DNA of 64,000 nt from Klebsiella indica (lineage in GTDB: Bacteria; Pseudomonadota; Gammaproteobacteria; Enterobacterales; Enterobacteriaceae): positions 62,001 to 126,000 of the forward strand of contig NZ_VCHQ01000016.1 of the NCBI RefSeq assembly GCF_005860775.1, given 5' to 3'. Position 1 is the stretch's first letter. The number at the start of each line of letters is the position of its first letter. Position numbers and translations under genes: made by a program. A model generated the notes under the pieces. It saw nothing but the letters and a program-made list of their open reading frames with translations. It was not told the DNA's origin and did not search any database. Positions 12,808 through 24,540 of the stretch are shown piece after piece.

Positions 12808-14037
12808 ATGGATAAATTGCTTGAGCGTTTTTTACAGTACGTTTCTTTGGACACGCAGTCGAAGCCCGGCGTGCGTCAGGTACCGAGCACGGAAGGGCAG
12901 TGGAAACTATTACGTCTGCTTCAGACTCAGCTGCAAGAAATGGGACTTGTCAATGTGACGCTAAGTGAGAAAGGGACGGTCATGGGCACCCTGGCGGCCA
13001 ACGTCGCGGGCGATATTCCGCCCATTGGCTTCATTTCCCACGTTGACACGTCGCCTGACTTTAGCGGCAAGAACGTCAATCCGCAGATCGTAGAAAACTA
13101 CCGCGGCGGCGATATCGCTCTTGGGATCGGTGATGAGGTGCTCTCACCGGTGATGTTTCCTGTTCTGCATCAGTTGCTCGGTCAGACCCTGATTACCACC
13201 GAGGGGAAAACGCTACTTGGCGCTGATGATAAAGCGGGGATCGCTGAAATTATGACCGCGCTGGCGACGTTAAAGGCGAAAAACGTTCCCCACGGCGATA
13301 TCCGGGTGGCCTTTACTCCGGATGAAGAGGTGGGCAAAGGGGCGAAGCATTTTGACGTTGCCGCGTTTGACGCTCGCTGGGCCTATACCGTGGATGGCGG
13401 CGGTGTCGGCGAGCTGGAGTTCGAAAACTTTAACGCCGCGTCGGTGACCATTAAAATTGTCGGTAACAATGTTCACCCCGGCACGGCGAAAGGGGTGATG
13501 GTCAATGCGCTGTCGCTGGCGGCGCGCATTCATGCCGAGGTGCCTGCCGATGAAGCGCCGGAAACCACTGAAGGTTACGAGGGCTTCTATCATCTGGCCA
13601 GTATCAAAGGCACGGTCGACCGGGCCGATATGCACTATATTATTCGCGATTTTGACCGTAAGCAGTTTGAGGCCCGCAAGCGAAAAATGATGGAGATTGC
13701 CAAAAAAGTCGGCAAAGGGTTACACCCGGATTGCTATATTGAACTGGTGATTGAGGACAGTTATTACAATATGCATGAGAAGGTGATGGCGCACCCACAT
13801 GTGGTGGAGATTGCCCGTCAGGCGATGGTTGACTGCCAGATTGAGCCGGAGATGAAGCCAATTCGCGGCGGCACCGACGGCGCGCAGCTCTCGTTTATGG
13901 GGTTACCGTGTCCGAATCTGTTTACCGGCGGTTATAACTACCACGGCAAGCATGAGTTTGTGACTCTGGAAGGCATGGAGAAAGCGGTGCAGGTGATTGT
14001 GCGCATTGCCGAACTGACGGCAAAACGAGGCGAGTGA
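12808..14037 (+). CDS. pepT: Peptidase T (tripeptide aminopeptidase)
   Basis: PepT removes N-terminal residues from tripeptides in the cytoplasm. It is a 409-residue M20 metallopeptidase (E. coli 408). Metal ligands are visible in [17 protein letters not shown] and PDEEVGKGA, and the C-terminal NYHGKHEF carries the last histidine. A ribosome site GAGAAGAGGG precedes the ATG. In Salmonella this gene is FNR-activated, but I could not find a convincing FNR box here. Confidence 0.96.
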   Translation: MDKLLERFLQYVSLDTQSKPGVRQVPSTEGQWKLLRLLQTQLQEMGLVNVTLSEKGTVMGTLAANVAGDIPPIGFISHVDTSPDFSGKNVNPQIVENYRGGDIALGIGDEVLSPVMFPVLHQLLGQTLITTEGKTLLGADDKAGIAEIMTALATLKAKNVPHGDIRVAFTPDEEVGKGAKHFDVAAFDARWAYTVDGGGVGELEFENFNAASVTIKIVGNNVHPGTAKGVMVNALSLAARIHAEVPADEAPETTEGYEGFYHLASIKGTVDRADMHYIIRDFDRKQFEARKRKMMEIAKKVGKGLHPDCYIELVIEDSYYNMHEKVMAHPHVVEIARQAMVDCQIEPEMKPIRGGTDGAQLSFMGLPCPNLFTGGYNYHGKHEFVTLEGMEKAVQVIVRIAELTAKRGE

Positions 14038-14085
14038 CGGTTGTTTTCACCGGCTTGCGCTGTGCTTATCCCATGCTTCCCGCAG

Positions 14086-14258
14086 GCCCGGTAAGGCGCC
14101 AGCCGCCACCGGGCAAAACGAAGAGTCCGCAATATAAACCGCAGTGCGCTTTTGTAGGCCCGGTAAGGCGTTAGCCGCCACCGGGCAAAACGGAGAGTCC
14201 GCAACATAAACCGCAGTGCGCTTTTGTAGGCCCGGTAAGGCGCGAGTCTCCACCGGGC
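14086..14258. repeat. Three REP palindromes in a 72-bp tandem array
   Basis: REP palindromes of 29 bp occur at 14086-14114, 14158-14186 and 14230-14258, each with arms GCCCGGT and ACCGGGC around an AAGGCG core. The spacing is exactly 72 bp and the spacer (AGTCCGCAA..AAACCGCAGTGCGC) repeats as well. The third copy has a degraded core but intact arms. The array lies immediately upstream of the RAYT transposase gene. Confidence 0.92.
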
Positions 14259-14315
14259 GAACTGACGACTCAGCACTCAAAGCCGCCGTATCTGCTGGAG
14301 AGGAGGGAACCTCTG

Positions 14316-14807
14316 ATGTCAAATTATCGCCGTAGTTATATTCCCGGCGGCACCTGGTTCTTTACTGTCAATTTGCAAAACCGCCAAAGCGATCTTCTGA
14401 CTCGTCATATGGATCAACTTCGTGTTGTGACAGCCCTCATTAAACGCAAAAATCCCTTTCTGATTAATGCCTGGGTTATTTTACCCGAGCATATGCACTG
14501 TATCTGGACGTTGCCGGAAGGTGATACTGATTATTCGGGACGCTGGCGGGATATTAAAAAAACGTTCACCCGCGATCTGGGAATGCGTCAGGTCTGGCAG
14601 CCTCGTTTTTGGGAACATACGATCCGCAGCGAAGACGATTACCGACGGCATATGGATTACGTTTATATCAATCCGGTGAAGCATGGCTACGTAAAGCGGG
14701 TTATTGACTGGCCGTATTCAACTTTTCATCGCGATGTGCGTACGGGATTGTATCCGGCTGATTGGGCAGGGGATGTTGTCGATTTTAACGCTGGCGAGCG
14801 CAGATAG
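14316..14807 (+). CDS. REP-associated tyrosine transposase (RAYT, TnpA-REP)
   Basis: RAYTs are single-copy HUH-type endonucleases related to IS200/IS605 TnpA that bind and cut REP hairpins. The 163-residue protein has the HUH motif in LPEHMHCIW (about residues 57-65) and the conserved MDYVYINPVKHGYV segment holding the probable catalytic tyrosine. AGGAGGG lies 8 bp before the ATG. REP palindromes flank it on both sides, the usual RAYT arrangement. It sits between pepT and roxA, both of which point toward it. The gene looks intact. Confidence 0.92.
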   Translation: MSNYRRSYIPGGTWFFTVNLQNRQSDLLTRHMDQLRVVTALIKRKNPFLINAWVILPEHMHCIWTLPEGDTDYSGRWRDIKKTFTRDLGMRQVWQPRFWEHTIRSEDDYRRHMDYVYINPVKHGYVKRVIDWPYSTFHRDVRTGLYPADWAGDVVDFNAGERR

Positions 14808-14810
14808 AAC

Positions 14811-14900
14811 GCCGGGTGGCGGCTTACGCCTGACCCGGCCTACCAAACCTAACCCGGAGTTTATCCCACAGGCCCGGTAAGGCGCCAGCCGCCACCGGGC
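14811..14900. repeat. Two REP palindromes downstream of the RAYT gene
   Basis: An inverted-orientation REP lies at 14811-14839 (GCCGGGTGGCGGCTTACGCC then GACCCGGC) and a forward REP at 14872-14900 with arms GCCCGGT and ACCGGGC. Head-to-tail opposite REPs separated by a short linker form a BIME-like unit. They complete the REP flanking of the transposase. Confidence 0.9.
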
Positions 14901-14918
14901 AAAACAGATACGGATGCC

Positions 14919-16040
14919 TCAGTCCCCAAAGAACCAATAGCCGCTGTTGACCAGCGCGGCCAACAGGGCGAGAAAGGACGGATCTTCCAGCGCATCGCCG
15001 AAGTGTTCAGCTTTCAGCGTCAGGTGGGTTGCCAGCGCATCAAGGGCCGGGCGGTGCGGAGAGTTAATTTTTTCGCCATTGACGAACACCTCGCCATCAA
15101 TGCGCAGCACGCGCAGCCCCCCGAGGCGCGAGAGTGTATCCCCCTGCTGCAGGGCATCGTATATCTCATCCGGCTGGTACGGTGGTTCGGGCGGCGCAAC
15201 ATCCAGTTCGTGACGGGACTGGGTGATAAACTCGCCAAACCACTGCGTAAAGTGCTCCGGCTGGTTAATTAAGTCCAGCATCATATCGCGCAGGCGATCC
15301 AGCTCTGATGGCAGAATATCTGCCGGATGATCGCGCGACGGCACATCGGGATCGGCATAGCGCTGGCTACCCAGTTCCCGTTGCAGAACATAATCGGCAA
15401 AGCCGCTGAACAGCTCGCGGGCGTTAGGCGCGCGATAGCCAACCGAATAGTTAAGCGAATTCTCCAGCGAATAGCCTTCGTGCGGGAATCCTGGCGGAAT
15501 ATAAAGAATATCCCCCGGCTCCATCTCTTCATCAATAATGGCGTCAAACGGGTCGACCTGCAGCAGGTCCGGATGCGGGCAGTGCTGCTTCATCGGCACT
15601 TTCTCGCCTACGCGCCAGCGGCGGCGGCCGGTGCCCTGAATAATAAACACATCATATTGATCGAGATGCGGGCCGACGCCACCGCCGGGAACGGAAAAGG
15701 AGATCATCAAATCGTCAATGCGCCAGTCGGGCAGGGCGCGGAAAGGATGCATGAGCGCCGCCGTCGGTTCGTGCCAGTGATTTACCGCCTGTACCAGTAA
15801 CGACCAGTTATTCTCACTCAGATGATCGTAGCTCTCAAACGGACCGTGACTGACCTGCCATTTACCGTCCTGATGACTGACGAGGCGGCTGTCGACTTCG
15901 CTCTCCATAGCCAGTCCTGCCAGCTCGTCCGGGCTTAACGGATCGACGAAATTGGTAAAGCCCCGCTTCAGGACCACCGGGCGTTTTTGCCAGTAGCGTT
16001 CAATAAAGTCGGGCCAGTTAAGCGTTAATTGATAATCCAT
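14919..16040 (-). CDS. roxA: 50S ribosomal protein L16 arginine hydroxylase RoxA (YcfD)
   Basis: RoxA is an Fe(II)/2-oxoglutarate oxygenase of the JmjC/cupin type that hydroxylates an arginine of ribosomal protein L16. The 373-residue protein matches the E. coli length. The iron ligands HxD..H are visible as GPHLDQYDVF and, later, PGFPHEGY. The C-terminal half carries the winged-helix region ending NSGYWFFGD. It stands alone with its own start at 16040. Confidence 0.95.
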   Translation of the reverse strand: MDYQLTLNWPDFIERYWQKRPVVLKRGFTNFVDPLSPDELAGLAMESEVDSRLVSHQDGKWQVSHGPFESYDHLSENNWSLLVQAVNHWHEPTAALMHPFRALPDWRIDDLMISFSVPGGGVGPHLDQYDVFIIQGTGRRRWRVGEKVPMKQHCPHPDLLQVDPFDAIIDEEMEPGDILYIPPGFPHEGYSLENSLNYSVGYRAPNARELFSGFADYVLQRELGSQRYADPDVPSRDHPADILPSELDRLRDMMLDLINQPEHFTQWFGEFITQSRHELDVAPPEPPYQPDEIYDALQQGDTLSRLGGLRVLRIDGEVFVNGEKINSPHRPALDALATHLTLKAEHFGDALEDPSFLALLAALVNSGYWFFGD

Positions 16041-16126
16041 ATTTATATTCCATAGCAGGTGTCTGTCAGGGATTATAACGGATAGAGCCCTGGCATGATG
16101 CAGGCGCCGTTAAAAAACGGGCTGGT

Positions 16127-17593
16127 TTAGCTCTCTTTATCTTCCGGGAACTGGCGGCCAAAAATAACTTCCATGCAGGCGCCGCCAAGTAAGCTCTCTT
16201 CGGTAAGGATACGACCATCGTACTGTTCAACGATATCACGCGCGACGGCCAGCCCCACGCCCTGACCGGGGCGCAGGGTATCGGCGCGCTGGCCACGGTC
16301 AAACACCACATTGCGCAGACTTTGCGGGATCCCCGGACCATCATCTTCAACCAGAATATGCAGGGCGTTGTCGTTGGTCTGACGCACAGAGACTTCCACA
16401 AACTCCAGACAGTATTTGCAGGCGTTATCGAGCACGTTGCCCATGACTTCCATAAAGTCATTCTTTTCGCCAACAAAACTGATTTCCGGCGATATATCAA
16501 GAGTAATGTTCACCCCTTTACGCTGATAGACTTTATTCAGCGCAGAAGTCAGGTTGTCGAGCAGCGGGGCAATAGGGTGCAGTTCACGGCTGAGCAGTGA
16601 GCGGCCGCTACGCATGCTGGCGCGGTGCAGATAATAACCGATTTGCTGTGAAATACGGCTAATCTGTTCCAGCATTATCGGCTCTGCCTCGTTGACGCCA
16701 AGCTTCCCGCCGCGCATGGAACGCAGCGTACTTTGCATGACCGCCAGCGGTGTCTTCAGACTATGAGTGAGATCGGTCAGCGTCGTACGGTATTTGTTAT
16801 AGCGCTCACGCTCGCTTTTCAGCAGGCGGTTTAGGTTGCTGACCAGTCGCGTAAGCTCGCGGGTCGTGTTCGGGTTGAGCATTTCACGGTGATGCTCTTC
16901 CAGTTCACGTACTTCTTTAGCCAGCGACTCAATAGGACGCAAACTCCACCACGCGGCGACCCACAACAGCGGGATGACCAGCAGCAGGTTGGCTGCCAGC
17001 ACGTAGATAAACCAGCTCCACACCATATAGGAGTTCTTAAGCTCCACGGGAATAGTGTCGACAACGACGATACTCAACTGCGGCATTGTGCTGGTCGCCG
17101 GATAGATATTGATCGCGACCGAATGGGTCATTTCGGTATCGTCACCCTCTTCACGAATAGCGTCCAACTGTTGTTGAATTTCATGATTGTTGTGCTGCAA
17201 CATACTGCTCTTACTGATGTCAGTTTCAATCTCATGAAAGCCGTTGTTTTTAAGCCATTCCGGCTGAATGCGTTTTGTCAGCCAGGGGACATCGTGTTGC
17301 GCCCATAACAGACGGCCGTTGGCGTTGTAAATCAACGTTACCGTCGGGCTTTGCATATTGAGATTTTCGGGAATATCAACGACGATGGTATCGTTTTCCC
17401 ACTTCGCCAGCATATAAAACAGGTTACTTTCGCCGCGCAGCAGGCGGAAAGTGGTTTTATCGAAGCTTACGCTATAACCAACCAGCGCGACCATGCCATA
17501 AGATAGCGACAGCACCAGAACCACGGCGGCCGTCGCCAGCAAAAAGCGGACGCGTAGCGACAACGGCAAAATATGCCGCATCAGCCCTTTCAT
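16127..17593 (-). CDS. phoQ: Sensor histidine kinase PhoQ
   Basis: PhoQ senses low Mg2+, acid and antimicrobial peptides and phosphorylates PhoP. The 488-residue protein has an N-terminal membrane segment, a periplasmic sensor domain, a second segment ([18 protein letters not shown]), HAMP, the H-box [14 protein letters not shown], and the N and G boxes [10 protein letters not shown] and DDGPGIP. The periplasmic acidic cluster reads EEGDDTE where E. coli has EDDDDAE. Its start overlaps the phoP stop by 4 bp. Confidence 0.97.
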   Translation of the reverse strand: MKGLMRHILPLSLRVRFLLATAAVVLVLSLSYGMVALVGYSVSFDKTTFRLLRGESNLFYMLAKWENDTIVVDIPENLNMQSPTVTLIYNANGRLLWAQHDVPWLTKRIQPEWLKNNGFHEIETDISKSSMLQHNNHEIQQQLDAIREEGDDTEMTHSVAINIYPATSTMPQLSIVVVDTIPVELKNSYMVWSWFIYVLAANLLLVIPLLWVAAWWSLRPIESLAKEVRELEEHHREMLNPNTTRELTRLVSNLNRLLKSERERYNKYRTTLTDLTHSLKTPLAVMQSTLRSMRGGKLGVNEAEPIMLEQISRISQQIGYYLHRASMRSGRSLLSRELHPIAPLLDNLTSALNKVYQRKGVNITLDISPEISFVGEKNDFMEVMGNVLDNACKYCLEFVEVSVRQTNDNALHILVEDDGPGIPQSLRNVVFDRGQRADTLRPGQGVGLAVARDIVEQYDGRILTEESLLGGACMEVIFGRQFPEDKES

Positions 17594-18264
17594 CCGCGCA
17601 GTTCGAACAGATAGCCCTGGCCGCGCACTGTCGTAATGACATCCTGCGGATATTCGGCCTGGATTTTTTTGCGCAATCGCCCCATCAGGACATCAATCGT
17701 GTGGCTTTCCCGCAGTTCGGCATCGGGATAGAGTTGCAGCATCAGCGAATCTTTACTGACAACTTTACCCCGGTTACGGATCAGGGTCTCCATAATCGTG
17801 TATTCGAACGCCGTCAGTTTGATTGGCTGACCGTTAACTGAAAGCTCCCGGCGCGACAAATCCACCTGGAAAGGCGGAATAGAGATAATCTGCGATGCCA
17901 GGCCGCTATTACGCCGCAGAAGCGCCTGCATGCGGGCGGCAACCTCTTCGATATGGAACGGCTTGGTGACGTAATCATCGGCCCCGGCGCTCAGAACTTC
18001 GACTTTATCCTGCCAGCCTTCGCGTGCGGTCAGCACCAGCACCGGCACCGAAACGTCATGACTGCGCCAGCGGCGGATCAGGGAAAGTCCGTCTTCATCA
18101 GGCAGGCCAAGATCGACGATGGCGATATCCGGAACGTGTTCATCCAGATAGTAATCCGCTTCCTTTGCGTCTTCCGCCGCATCGACCTGATGGCCCAGCT
18201 CTTGTAGCTGAACTTTCAGATGATGGCGCAGCAGAGCGTTGTCCTCAACCACGAGTACGCGCAT
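17590..18264 (-). CDS. phoP: Response regulator PhoP
   Basis: PhoP is the OmpR-family regulator of Mg2+ and virulence genes. I start it at [16 protein letters not shown] (18264), giving 224 residues, because this matches the family; the frame is open six codons further up. The receiver has the acidic pair EDN, the phospho-acceptor aspartate in [10 protein letters not shown] and the lysine in VTKPFHIEE. The C-terminal winged helix ends [12 protein letters not shown] PhoP box lies upstream, so autoregulation is expected. Confidence 0.97.
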   Translation of the reverse strand: MRVLVVEDNALLRHHLKVQLQELGHQVDAAEDAKEADYYLDEHVPDIAIVDLGLPDEDGLSLIRRWRSHDVSVPVLVLTAREGWQDKVEVLSAGADDYVTKPFHIEEVAARMQALLRRNSGLASQIISIPPFQVDLSRRELSVNGQPIKLTAFEYTIMETLIRNRGKVVSKDSLMLQLYPDAELRESHTIDVLMGRLRKKIQAEYPQDVITTVRGQGYLFELRG

Positions 18265-18323
18265 GCCAGTTCTCCATTTCATTGTGATTTGAATAGTTTA
18301 ACGCTGATTTGCGGTTATGGGGA

Positions 18324-18340
18324 TAAACATTGTATAAACC
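18324..18340 (-). promoter_or_regulatory. PhoP box (autoregulatory site)
   Basis: Read on the minus strand the site is GGTTTA, 5 bp, TGTTTA: a perfect direct repeat matching the PhoP consensus. It lies 60 bp upstream of the phoP start. The same arrangement drives the autoregulated phoP promoter in E. coli and Salmonella. Confidence 0.88.
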
Positions 18341-18448
18341 GAACGGCAGCGCGCTTTATTCAGCAGATTAATCCGCCACACGTCAGGCGCTGCATCTCTG
18401 AGACGCTTTCCGTGCAGAACCTATATCGAACAGGCGTTGACCAGCAGG

Positions 18449-18474
18449 CCCCTCTTCCCGGGCGGGAAGAGGGG
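18449..18474. terminator. Hairpin just after purB
   Basis: An 11-bp perfect stem, CCCCTCTTCCC with GGGAAGAGGGG, has a 4-nt loop and lies 9 bp beyond the purB stop. No U-tract follows on the purB strand, so it may stabilise the 3' end or be a Rho-assisted stop. Confidence 0.4.
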
Positions 18475-18482
18475 AAGGGGAA

Positions 18483-19856
<1,374 letters not shown>

Positions 19857-20498
19857 TCAAAACTCCGGGGTTAAATGAGCAAGAATTTGTTTTGCCTGGT
19901 TAACCAGACGATGACGAGAAAACATGAGCTGCAGGCGTCCACCGCCCACCTGGTGCCAGAGCACGGCGGAACGAATGCCCGCCAGCAGGGCTGAGCGCAC
20001 CTTTGCCTGTACCTGAGGGCTTTGTAGCACGGCTGGCGAACCGGTGACCTGAATTCGCGGGCCCAGCGGGCTAATCACATCAACATAGATGCCCGCCATC
20101 GCGCTGAGCAGCGTTTCAGATTGCAGATCGAAATGCTCCAGTTGACGGCGCAGGCCACAGATACGGTTGCCAAGGGTATCCATAGCCTTTTTGTTGGCGG
20201 CAAGCTTACGCTCCAGCACCATCAGGCTTAAAGTATAGCGGGTGAGTTCCGCGTTCATACCCTGGCGACTGCTGGTATTCAGCACGCCGAGGAGGGTTTC
20301 CAGCCCGAGGCGAAGATTGGTTTCACTGCCGCCGAACACCGCCAGCGTTGACGCCGGGTCGAGGTCGATGATGCTGTTCAGCGATACATGCAGGGCATCG
20401 TTGTTACAATGTCCCTGATGCGCCAGTTCCTGAACCAGCCGCGCGGCCTGGCAAATTCCGGCCAGCGCCAGCGTAATGTCATAATAATTCTTCGCCAC
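19857..20498 (-). CDS. hflD: Lysogenization regulator HflD
   Basis: HflD is a membrane-associated protein that, in E. coli, binds the lambda CII activator and lowers lysogenization. Its normal cellular role is unclear. The 213-residue length equals E. coli, beginning [20 protein letters not shown]. The conserved segment [20 protein letters not shown] is present. It sits between mnmA and purB, the usual operon order. Confidence 0.95.
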   Translation of the reverse strand: MAKNYYDITLALAGICQAARLVQELAHQGHCNNDALHVSLNSIIDLDPASTLAVFGGSETNLRLGLETLLGVLNTSSRQGMNAELTRYTLSLMVLERKLAANKKAMDTLGNRICGLRRQLEHFDLQSETLLSAMAGIYVDVISPLGPRIQVTGSPAVLQSPQVQAKVRSALLAGIRSAVLWHQVGGGRLQLMFSRHRLVNQAKQILAHLTPEF

Positions 20499-20557
20499 AC
20501 ATTCTCCTTGTAAACCGCCGCTCGCCTGACTGAGGCGTTCGGCGGCAAAAATGTCTG

Positions 20558-21664
20558 TCAGGCCTGCAGAGGCAAGCGTTGTTCAATAATACCGCCGCCA
20601 AGGCAGACTTCATCGCGATAGAAAACCGCTGACTGGCCTGGCGTGACCGCCGCAACCGGCTCATCAAAAATCACTTCGATGCGGTCATCGTCCAGCGCGT
20701 TTACGGTGCAGGAAATATCAGACTGGCGATAGCGGGTTTTTACCGTACAGCGCAGCGTTCCGGTTAGCGGCTCGCGATCGACCCAGTGAAGCTGCTGGGC
20801 GATCAGTCCGACGGACATCAGGCGCGGATGGTCATGGCCCTGAGCCACAACCAGAATATTGTTTTCCACGTCTTTATCGACCACATACCACGGATCTTCG
20901 CCGCCGTCTTTAATGCCGCCGATACCCAGCCCTTTGCGTTGACCCAGCGTGTGGTACATCAGCCCCTGATGTTCACCAAGTTCGTCGCCGTCAACGCTGA
21001 CAATTTTACCGGGCTGAGCGGGCAGGTAGCGGCCGAGAAACTCGCGGAATTTCCGCTCGCCGATAAAGCAGATACCGGTCGAGTCTTTTTTCTTCGCGGT
21101 GACCAGGCCCAGATCCTCGGCAATTTTGCGTACCTGCGGTTTTTCCAGTTCGCCGACCGGGAAGAGGCTTTGCGCGATTTGCTCGTGGCTCAGGGTGTAA
21201 AGGAAATAGCTCTGGTCCTTATTGCCGTCGAGGCCGCGCAGCAACCGGCTCTTGCCGTTCACATCGGCACGGCGCACGTAGTGGCCGGTGGCGATGTAGT
21301 CGGCGCCGAGGTCTTCTGCGGCAAATTCGAGGAAGGCTTTAAATTTAATCTCTTTGTTGCACAGAATATCCGGGTTCGGCGTGCGTCCGGCTTTATATTC
21401 TTCGAGGAACAGTTCGAATACGTTGTCCCAGTATTCTGCGGCAAAGTTAACGGTGTGAAGTTCAATCCCGAGCTTATCGCAGACGGCCTGGGCGTCGGCA
21501 AGATCGGCTGCAGCGGTACAGTATTCCTCGCCGTCGTCCTCCTCCCAGTTCTTCATGAACAGGCCTTCCACCTTATACCCTTGCTGGAGCAGCAGCCAGG
21601 CGGAAACGGAGGAATCAACCCCGCCGGACATGCCGACGATCACTTTTTTCTGGCTTTCTGACAT
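20558..21664 (-). CDS. mnmA: tRNA 2-thiouridylase MnmA
   Basis: MnmA adds sulfur to U34 of the Lys, Glu and Gln tRNAs, using sulfur relayed by IscS and Tus proteins. The PP-loop GMSGGVDSS near the N-terminus binds ATP. The catalytic cysteines lie in [12 protein letters not shown] and STGICFIG. I choose ATG 21664 ([10 protein letters not shown], 368 residues, the E. coli length) although the frame is open 15 codons upstream. hflD follows. Confidence 0.96.
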   Translation of the reverse strand: MSESQKKVIVGMSGGVDSSVSAWLLLQQGYKVEGLFMKNWEEDDGEEYCTAAADLADAQAVCDKLGIELHTVNFAAEYWDNVFELFLEEYKAGRTPNPDILCNKEIKFKAFLEFAAEDLGADYIATGHYVRRADVNGKSRLLRGLDGNKDQSYFLYTLSHEQIAQSLFPVGELEKPQVRKIAEDLGLVTAKKKDSTGICFIGERKFREFLGRYLPAQPGKIVSVDGDELGEHQGLMYHTLGQRKGLGIGGIKDGGEDPWYVVDKDVENNILVVAQGHDHPRLMSVGLIAQQLHWVDREPLTGTLRCTVKTRYRQSDISCTVNALDDDRIEVIFDEPVAAVTPGQSAVFYRDEVCLGGGIIEQRLPLQA

Positions 21665-21720
21665 TGGAATACTCACTACATTCAACTTCGAGGCGGCGTA
21701 TTCTAGCACGCGCCAACCGT

Positions 21721-22179
21721 TCAGGCACCCCCTGTGAACGGCCAGTTAAATTCCCCGATCAATGACAACGGATAACGTGGTTCCTGGTGATAGCTGCGAA
21801 TACTCTCGGCAACCAGGGGGGAACGCAGGTTTGTTGCGTTAAGAATTTCCTCATCACTAAGCCACAGGCAGCGATCGATATCGCTGTCGTGCGGTTCGGT
21901 TGCGCACATAGCGTCAAGCTCGATAGCAAAAAGGAAACGCAAAAAAGGAGTGCGATCCGGCGCGATCCACTGATGCATGCGAATAAAATGCTGCGGCGTG
22001 GCGCGAATGCCGGTCTCTTCCCAAAGCTCGCGTTCTGCGGCCTGTACCAGGGTTTCATCGGCTTCGAGATGACCCGCAGGCTGATTCCATAGCGCTTTAC
22101 CATGAATGGTTTCTTCAACGATCAAAAATTTGCCTTTTGCGTGCACCAGGCAGGCAACGGTAACGTGTGGTTTAAACAT
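21721..22179 (-). CDS. nudJ: Nudix phosphatase NudJ
   Basis: NudJ hydrolyses thiamin pyrophosphate precursors (HMP-PP) and nucleoside di- and triphosphates. The 152-residue protein (E. coli 153) has a complete Nudix box beginning GHLEADET and ending RELWEETGI, with all metal-binding glutamates. The gene lies between rluE and mnmA on the same strand, 21 bp after rluE and 56 bp before mnmA, so the three may be co-transcribed. Confidence 0.94.
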   Translation of the reverse strand: MFKPHVTVACLVHAKGKFLIVEETIHGKALWNQPAGHLEADETLVQAAERELWEETGIRATPQHFIRMHQWIAPDRTPFLRFLFAIELDAMCATEPHDSDIDRCLWLSDEEILNATNLRSPLVAESIRSYHQEPRYPLSLIGEFNWPFTGGA

Positions 22180-22200
22180 CGTTTTTCCTTATGAAGGTTG

Positions 22201-22851
22201 TTATTCGCTTTTGCGCCATTCGCCGTTGACCAGCCCATCCAGCGTATAGCCGCCCATGGCATAGCGAATCAGGCGCAGCGTCGGATAGCCGACATGCGCG
22301 GTCATACGCCTTACCTGGCGGTTGCGCCCTTCGTAAAGGGTGATTTTCAGCCAACGGGTAGGAATGGATTTTCGCTCGCGGATCGGCGGGTTACGCGGCC
22401 ACAGCCATGCAGGTTCCTCCACCCATTCAACGCCTGCCGGCAGGGTCGGGCCATCATTCAACGTGACGCCGTCCCGTAGTGCAGCCAGCGCCTCAGGTGT
22501 GGGTTCTCCCTCAACCTGAACGTAATAAATTTTACCCGTACGTTTACCTGGCTGGGTGAGCGCCGCCTGCAGCGCGCCATCGTTGGTCAGCACCAGCAAA
22601 CCTTCGCTGTCGCGATCAAGGCGGCCTGCGGCATAGACTCCGCTGACGGGAATAAAATCTTTTAGCGTTCGGCGTCCGGATGCATCGGTAAATTGCGGCA
22701 ACACATCATATGGTTTATTGAACAAGATCACGGTTTTTACTTGGCGTTCTCTATTTTGTCTGGTGACTTGTCGGCGGCTGAATCGCTCAACGCGATGTTT
22801 TCTAAATGAAGTTTTTTGCATGGTATTTTCAGACTCTGTCAATTGCCGCAT
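22201..22851 (-). CDS. rluE: 23S rRNA pseudouridine(2457) synthase RluE
   Basis: RluE isomerises U2457 of 23S rRNA to pseudouridine. The 216-residue protein (E. coli 217) has a basic N-terminal tail, the catalytic aspartate in [13 protein letters not shown], and the family segments KIYYVQVEG and [12 protein letters not shown]. The N-terminal start [16 protein letters not shown] matches E. coli; a second ATG ten codons in is an alternative. Confidence 0.94.
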   Translation of the reverse strand: MRQLTESENTMQKTSFRKHRVERFSRRQVTRQNRERQVKTVILFNKPYDVLPQFTDASGRRTLKDFIPVSGVYAAGRLDRDSEGLLVLTNDGALQAALTQPGKRTGKIYYVQVEGEPTPEALAALRDGVTLNDGPTLPAGVEWVEEPAWLWPRNPPIRERKSIPTRWLKITLYEGRNRQVRRMTAHVGYPTLRLIRYAMGGYTLDGLVNGEWRKSE

Positions 22852-23084
22852 TATAGCCTAATTACGAATGCCTTTCATGGACGCAAACATTCAGGTAGTA
22901 TCGACATGCCCATTACAAATTATTAACAAAAGTTGCTCACACCGATTCGCATCGCAGGAAGGCGACAAGGACGCGACATCTTCGGTTAGCGGAACATTCC
23001 GATAGCGGGAGGGGCGGATAAAGCCAACGCCCGGCTGGCGTGAAGAGGGAAGAGCAGAACCAGAAGCGCTCGAAGGAGAGGTTA

Positions 23085-24335
23085 ATGGAAAGCAAAGTAG
23101 TAGTTCCGGCGGAAGGTCAAAAAATCACCCTACAAAATGGCAAGCTGAACGTTCCTGACAATCCGATTATCCCGTTCATTGAAGGCGACGGAATCGGTGT
23201 TGACGTCACGCCGGCAATGCTGAAAGTGGTTGATGCTGCCGTTGCGAAAGCCTATAAAGGCGAGCGTAAAATTTCCTGGATGGAAGTTTACACCGGCGAA
23301 AAATCGACCCAGATTTATGGCCAGGACGTCTGGCTGCCCGCCGAAACGCTTGATCTGATTCGTGAATATCGTGTTGCTATTAAAGGCCCTCTGACGACGC
23401 CGGTCGGCGGCGGCATTCGTTCCCTGAACGTTGCCCTGCGTCAGGAGCTGGATCTCTACGTTTGTCTGCGTCCGGTACGCTACTATCAGGGAACGCCGAG
23501 CCCGGTTAAACACCCCGAACTGACCGATATGGTTATCTTCCGCGAAAACTCGGAAGACATCTATGCCGGTATTGAGTGGAAAGCGGATTCTGCTGAAGCC
23601 GATAAAGTGATTAAATTCCTGCGTGATGAAATGGGCGTGAAGAAAATTCGCTTCCCGGAACATTGCGGTATCGGTATCAAGCCATGCTCTGAAGAAGGTA
23701 CCAAACGTCTGGTTCGCGCCGCTATCGAATACGCGATCACCAACGATCGCGATTCGCTGACGCTGGTGCACAAAGGCAACATCATGAAGTTTACCGAAGG
23801 TGCGTTCAAAGACTGGGGCTACCAGCTGGCACGCGAAGAGTTCGGGGGTGAACCGATCGACGGCGGCCCGTGGCTGAAGATTAAAAACCCGAACACCGGG
23901 AAAGAGATTGTGGTGAAAGATGTTATCGCCGATGCCTTCCTGCAGCAAATCCTGCTGCGCCCGGCTGAGTATGATGTTATCGCCTGTATGAACCTTAACG
24001 GTGACTACATCTCTGATGCCCTGGCGGCACAGGTCGGCGGTATTGGTATCGCCCCGGGCGCGAATATCGGCGACGAGTGCGCACTGTTCGAAGCAACCCA
24101 CGGTACGGCACCGAAATATGCCGGTCAGGATAAAGTGAACCCAGGCTCTATCATCCTGTCCGCTGAAATGATGCTGCGCCACCTGCAGTGGTTCGAAGCC
24201 GCAGACTTAATCGTTAAAGGCACTGAAGGCGCGATTGCCGCCAAGACCGTGACCTATGACTTTGAACGTCTGATGGACGGCGCGAAGCTGCTGAAATGTA
24301 GCGAGTTTGGCGACGCGATTATCGCAAACATGTAA
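23085..24335 (+). CDS. icd: NADP-dependent isocitrate dehydrogenase Icd
   Basis: Icd oxidises isocitrate to 2-oxoglutarate in the TCA cycle. I start at ATG 23085 behind AAGGAGAG, giving 416 residues, equal to E. coli. The regulatory serine that AceK phosphorylates lies in [13 protein letters not shown], and the substrate and NADP segments PIDGGPW and [12 protein letters not shown] are present. The last 50 residues differ slightly from E. coli ([18 protein letters not shown]), as expected where a phage att site has replaced the 3' end. A phage scar begins just downstream. Confidence 0.97.
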   Translation: MESKVVVPAEGQKITLQNGKLNVPDNPIIPFIEGDGIGVDVTPAMLKVVDAAVAKAYKGERKISWMEVYTGEKSTQIYGQDVWLPAETLDLIREYRVAIKGPLTTPVGGGIRSLNVALRQELDLYVCLRPVRYYQGTPSPVKHPELTDMVIFRENSEDIYAGIEWKADSAEADKVIKFLRDEMGVKKIRFPEHCGIGIKPCSEEGTKRLVRAAIEYAITNDRDSLTLVHKGNIMKFTEGAFKDWGYQLAREEFGGEPIDGGPWLKIKNPNTGKEIVVKDVIADAFLQQILLRPAEYDVIACMNLNGDYISDALAAQVGGIGIAPGANIGDECALFEATHGTAPKYAGQDKVNPGSIILSAEMMLRHLQWFEAADLIVKGTEGAIAAKTVTYDFERLMDGAKLLKCSEFGDAIIANM

Positions 24336-24356
24336 TCCAAATCTTTGCTTGAAAAA

Positions 24357-24394
24357 CAACGGGAACTTAATAGTTCCCGTTGTTATTATTTTTA
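24357..24394 (+). terminator. icd intrinsic terminator
   Basis: A perfect 10-bp stem CAACGGGAAC/GTTCCCGTTG with a 6-nt loop is followed by TTATTATTTTTA. It starts 21 bp after the icd stop. Confidence 0.88.
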
Positions 24395-24454
24395 TTGGAA
24401 GAGTTATCAAAATTTTATCAAAATAAATTATCAAAACCCCCATCCCTAAAAATT

Positions 24455-24535
24455 CTAAATGGCGACAGTGGTCCAGTCCTTTCCACGATCATCATGGTAG
24501 CGATCTGTCTGCTGTTGAGATTTATGTCCTGGCAG
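24455..24535 (-). pseudogene. C-terminal remnant of an icd-specific phage integrase
   Basis: On the minus strand 26 codons read LPGHKSQQQTDRYHDDRGKD and end WTTVAI-stop. This is the tail of a tyrosine recombinase: GHKS with the nearby R/Y region including the catalytic tyrosine in TDRYHDD. Position and orientation, just after icd and pointing back at it, match the integrases of phage 21 and e14. The rest of the integrase is gone; the sequence passes directly into the methyltransferase remnant. Confidence 0.82.
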
Positions 24536-24540
24536 TTCCT

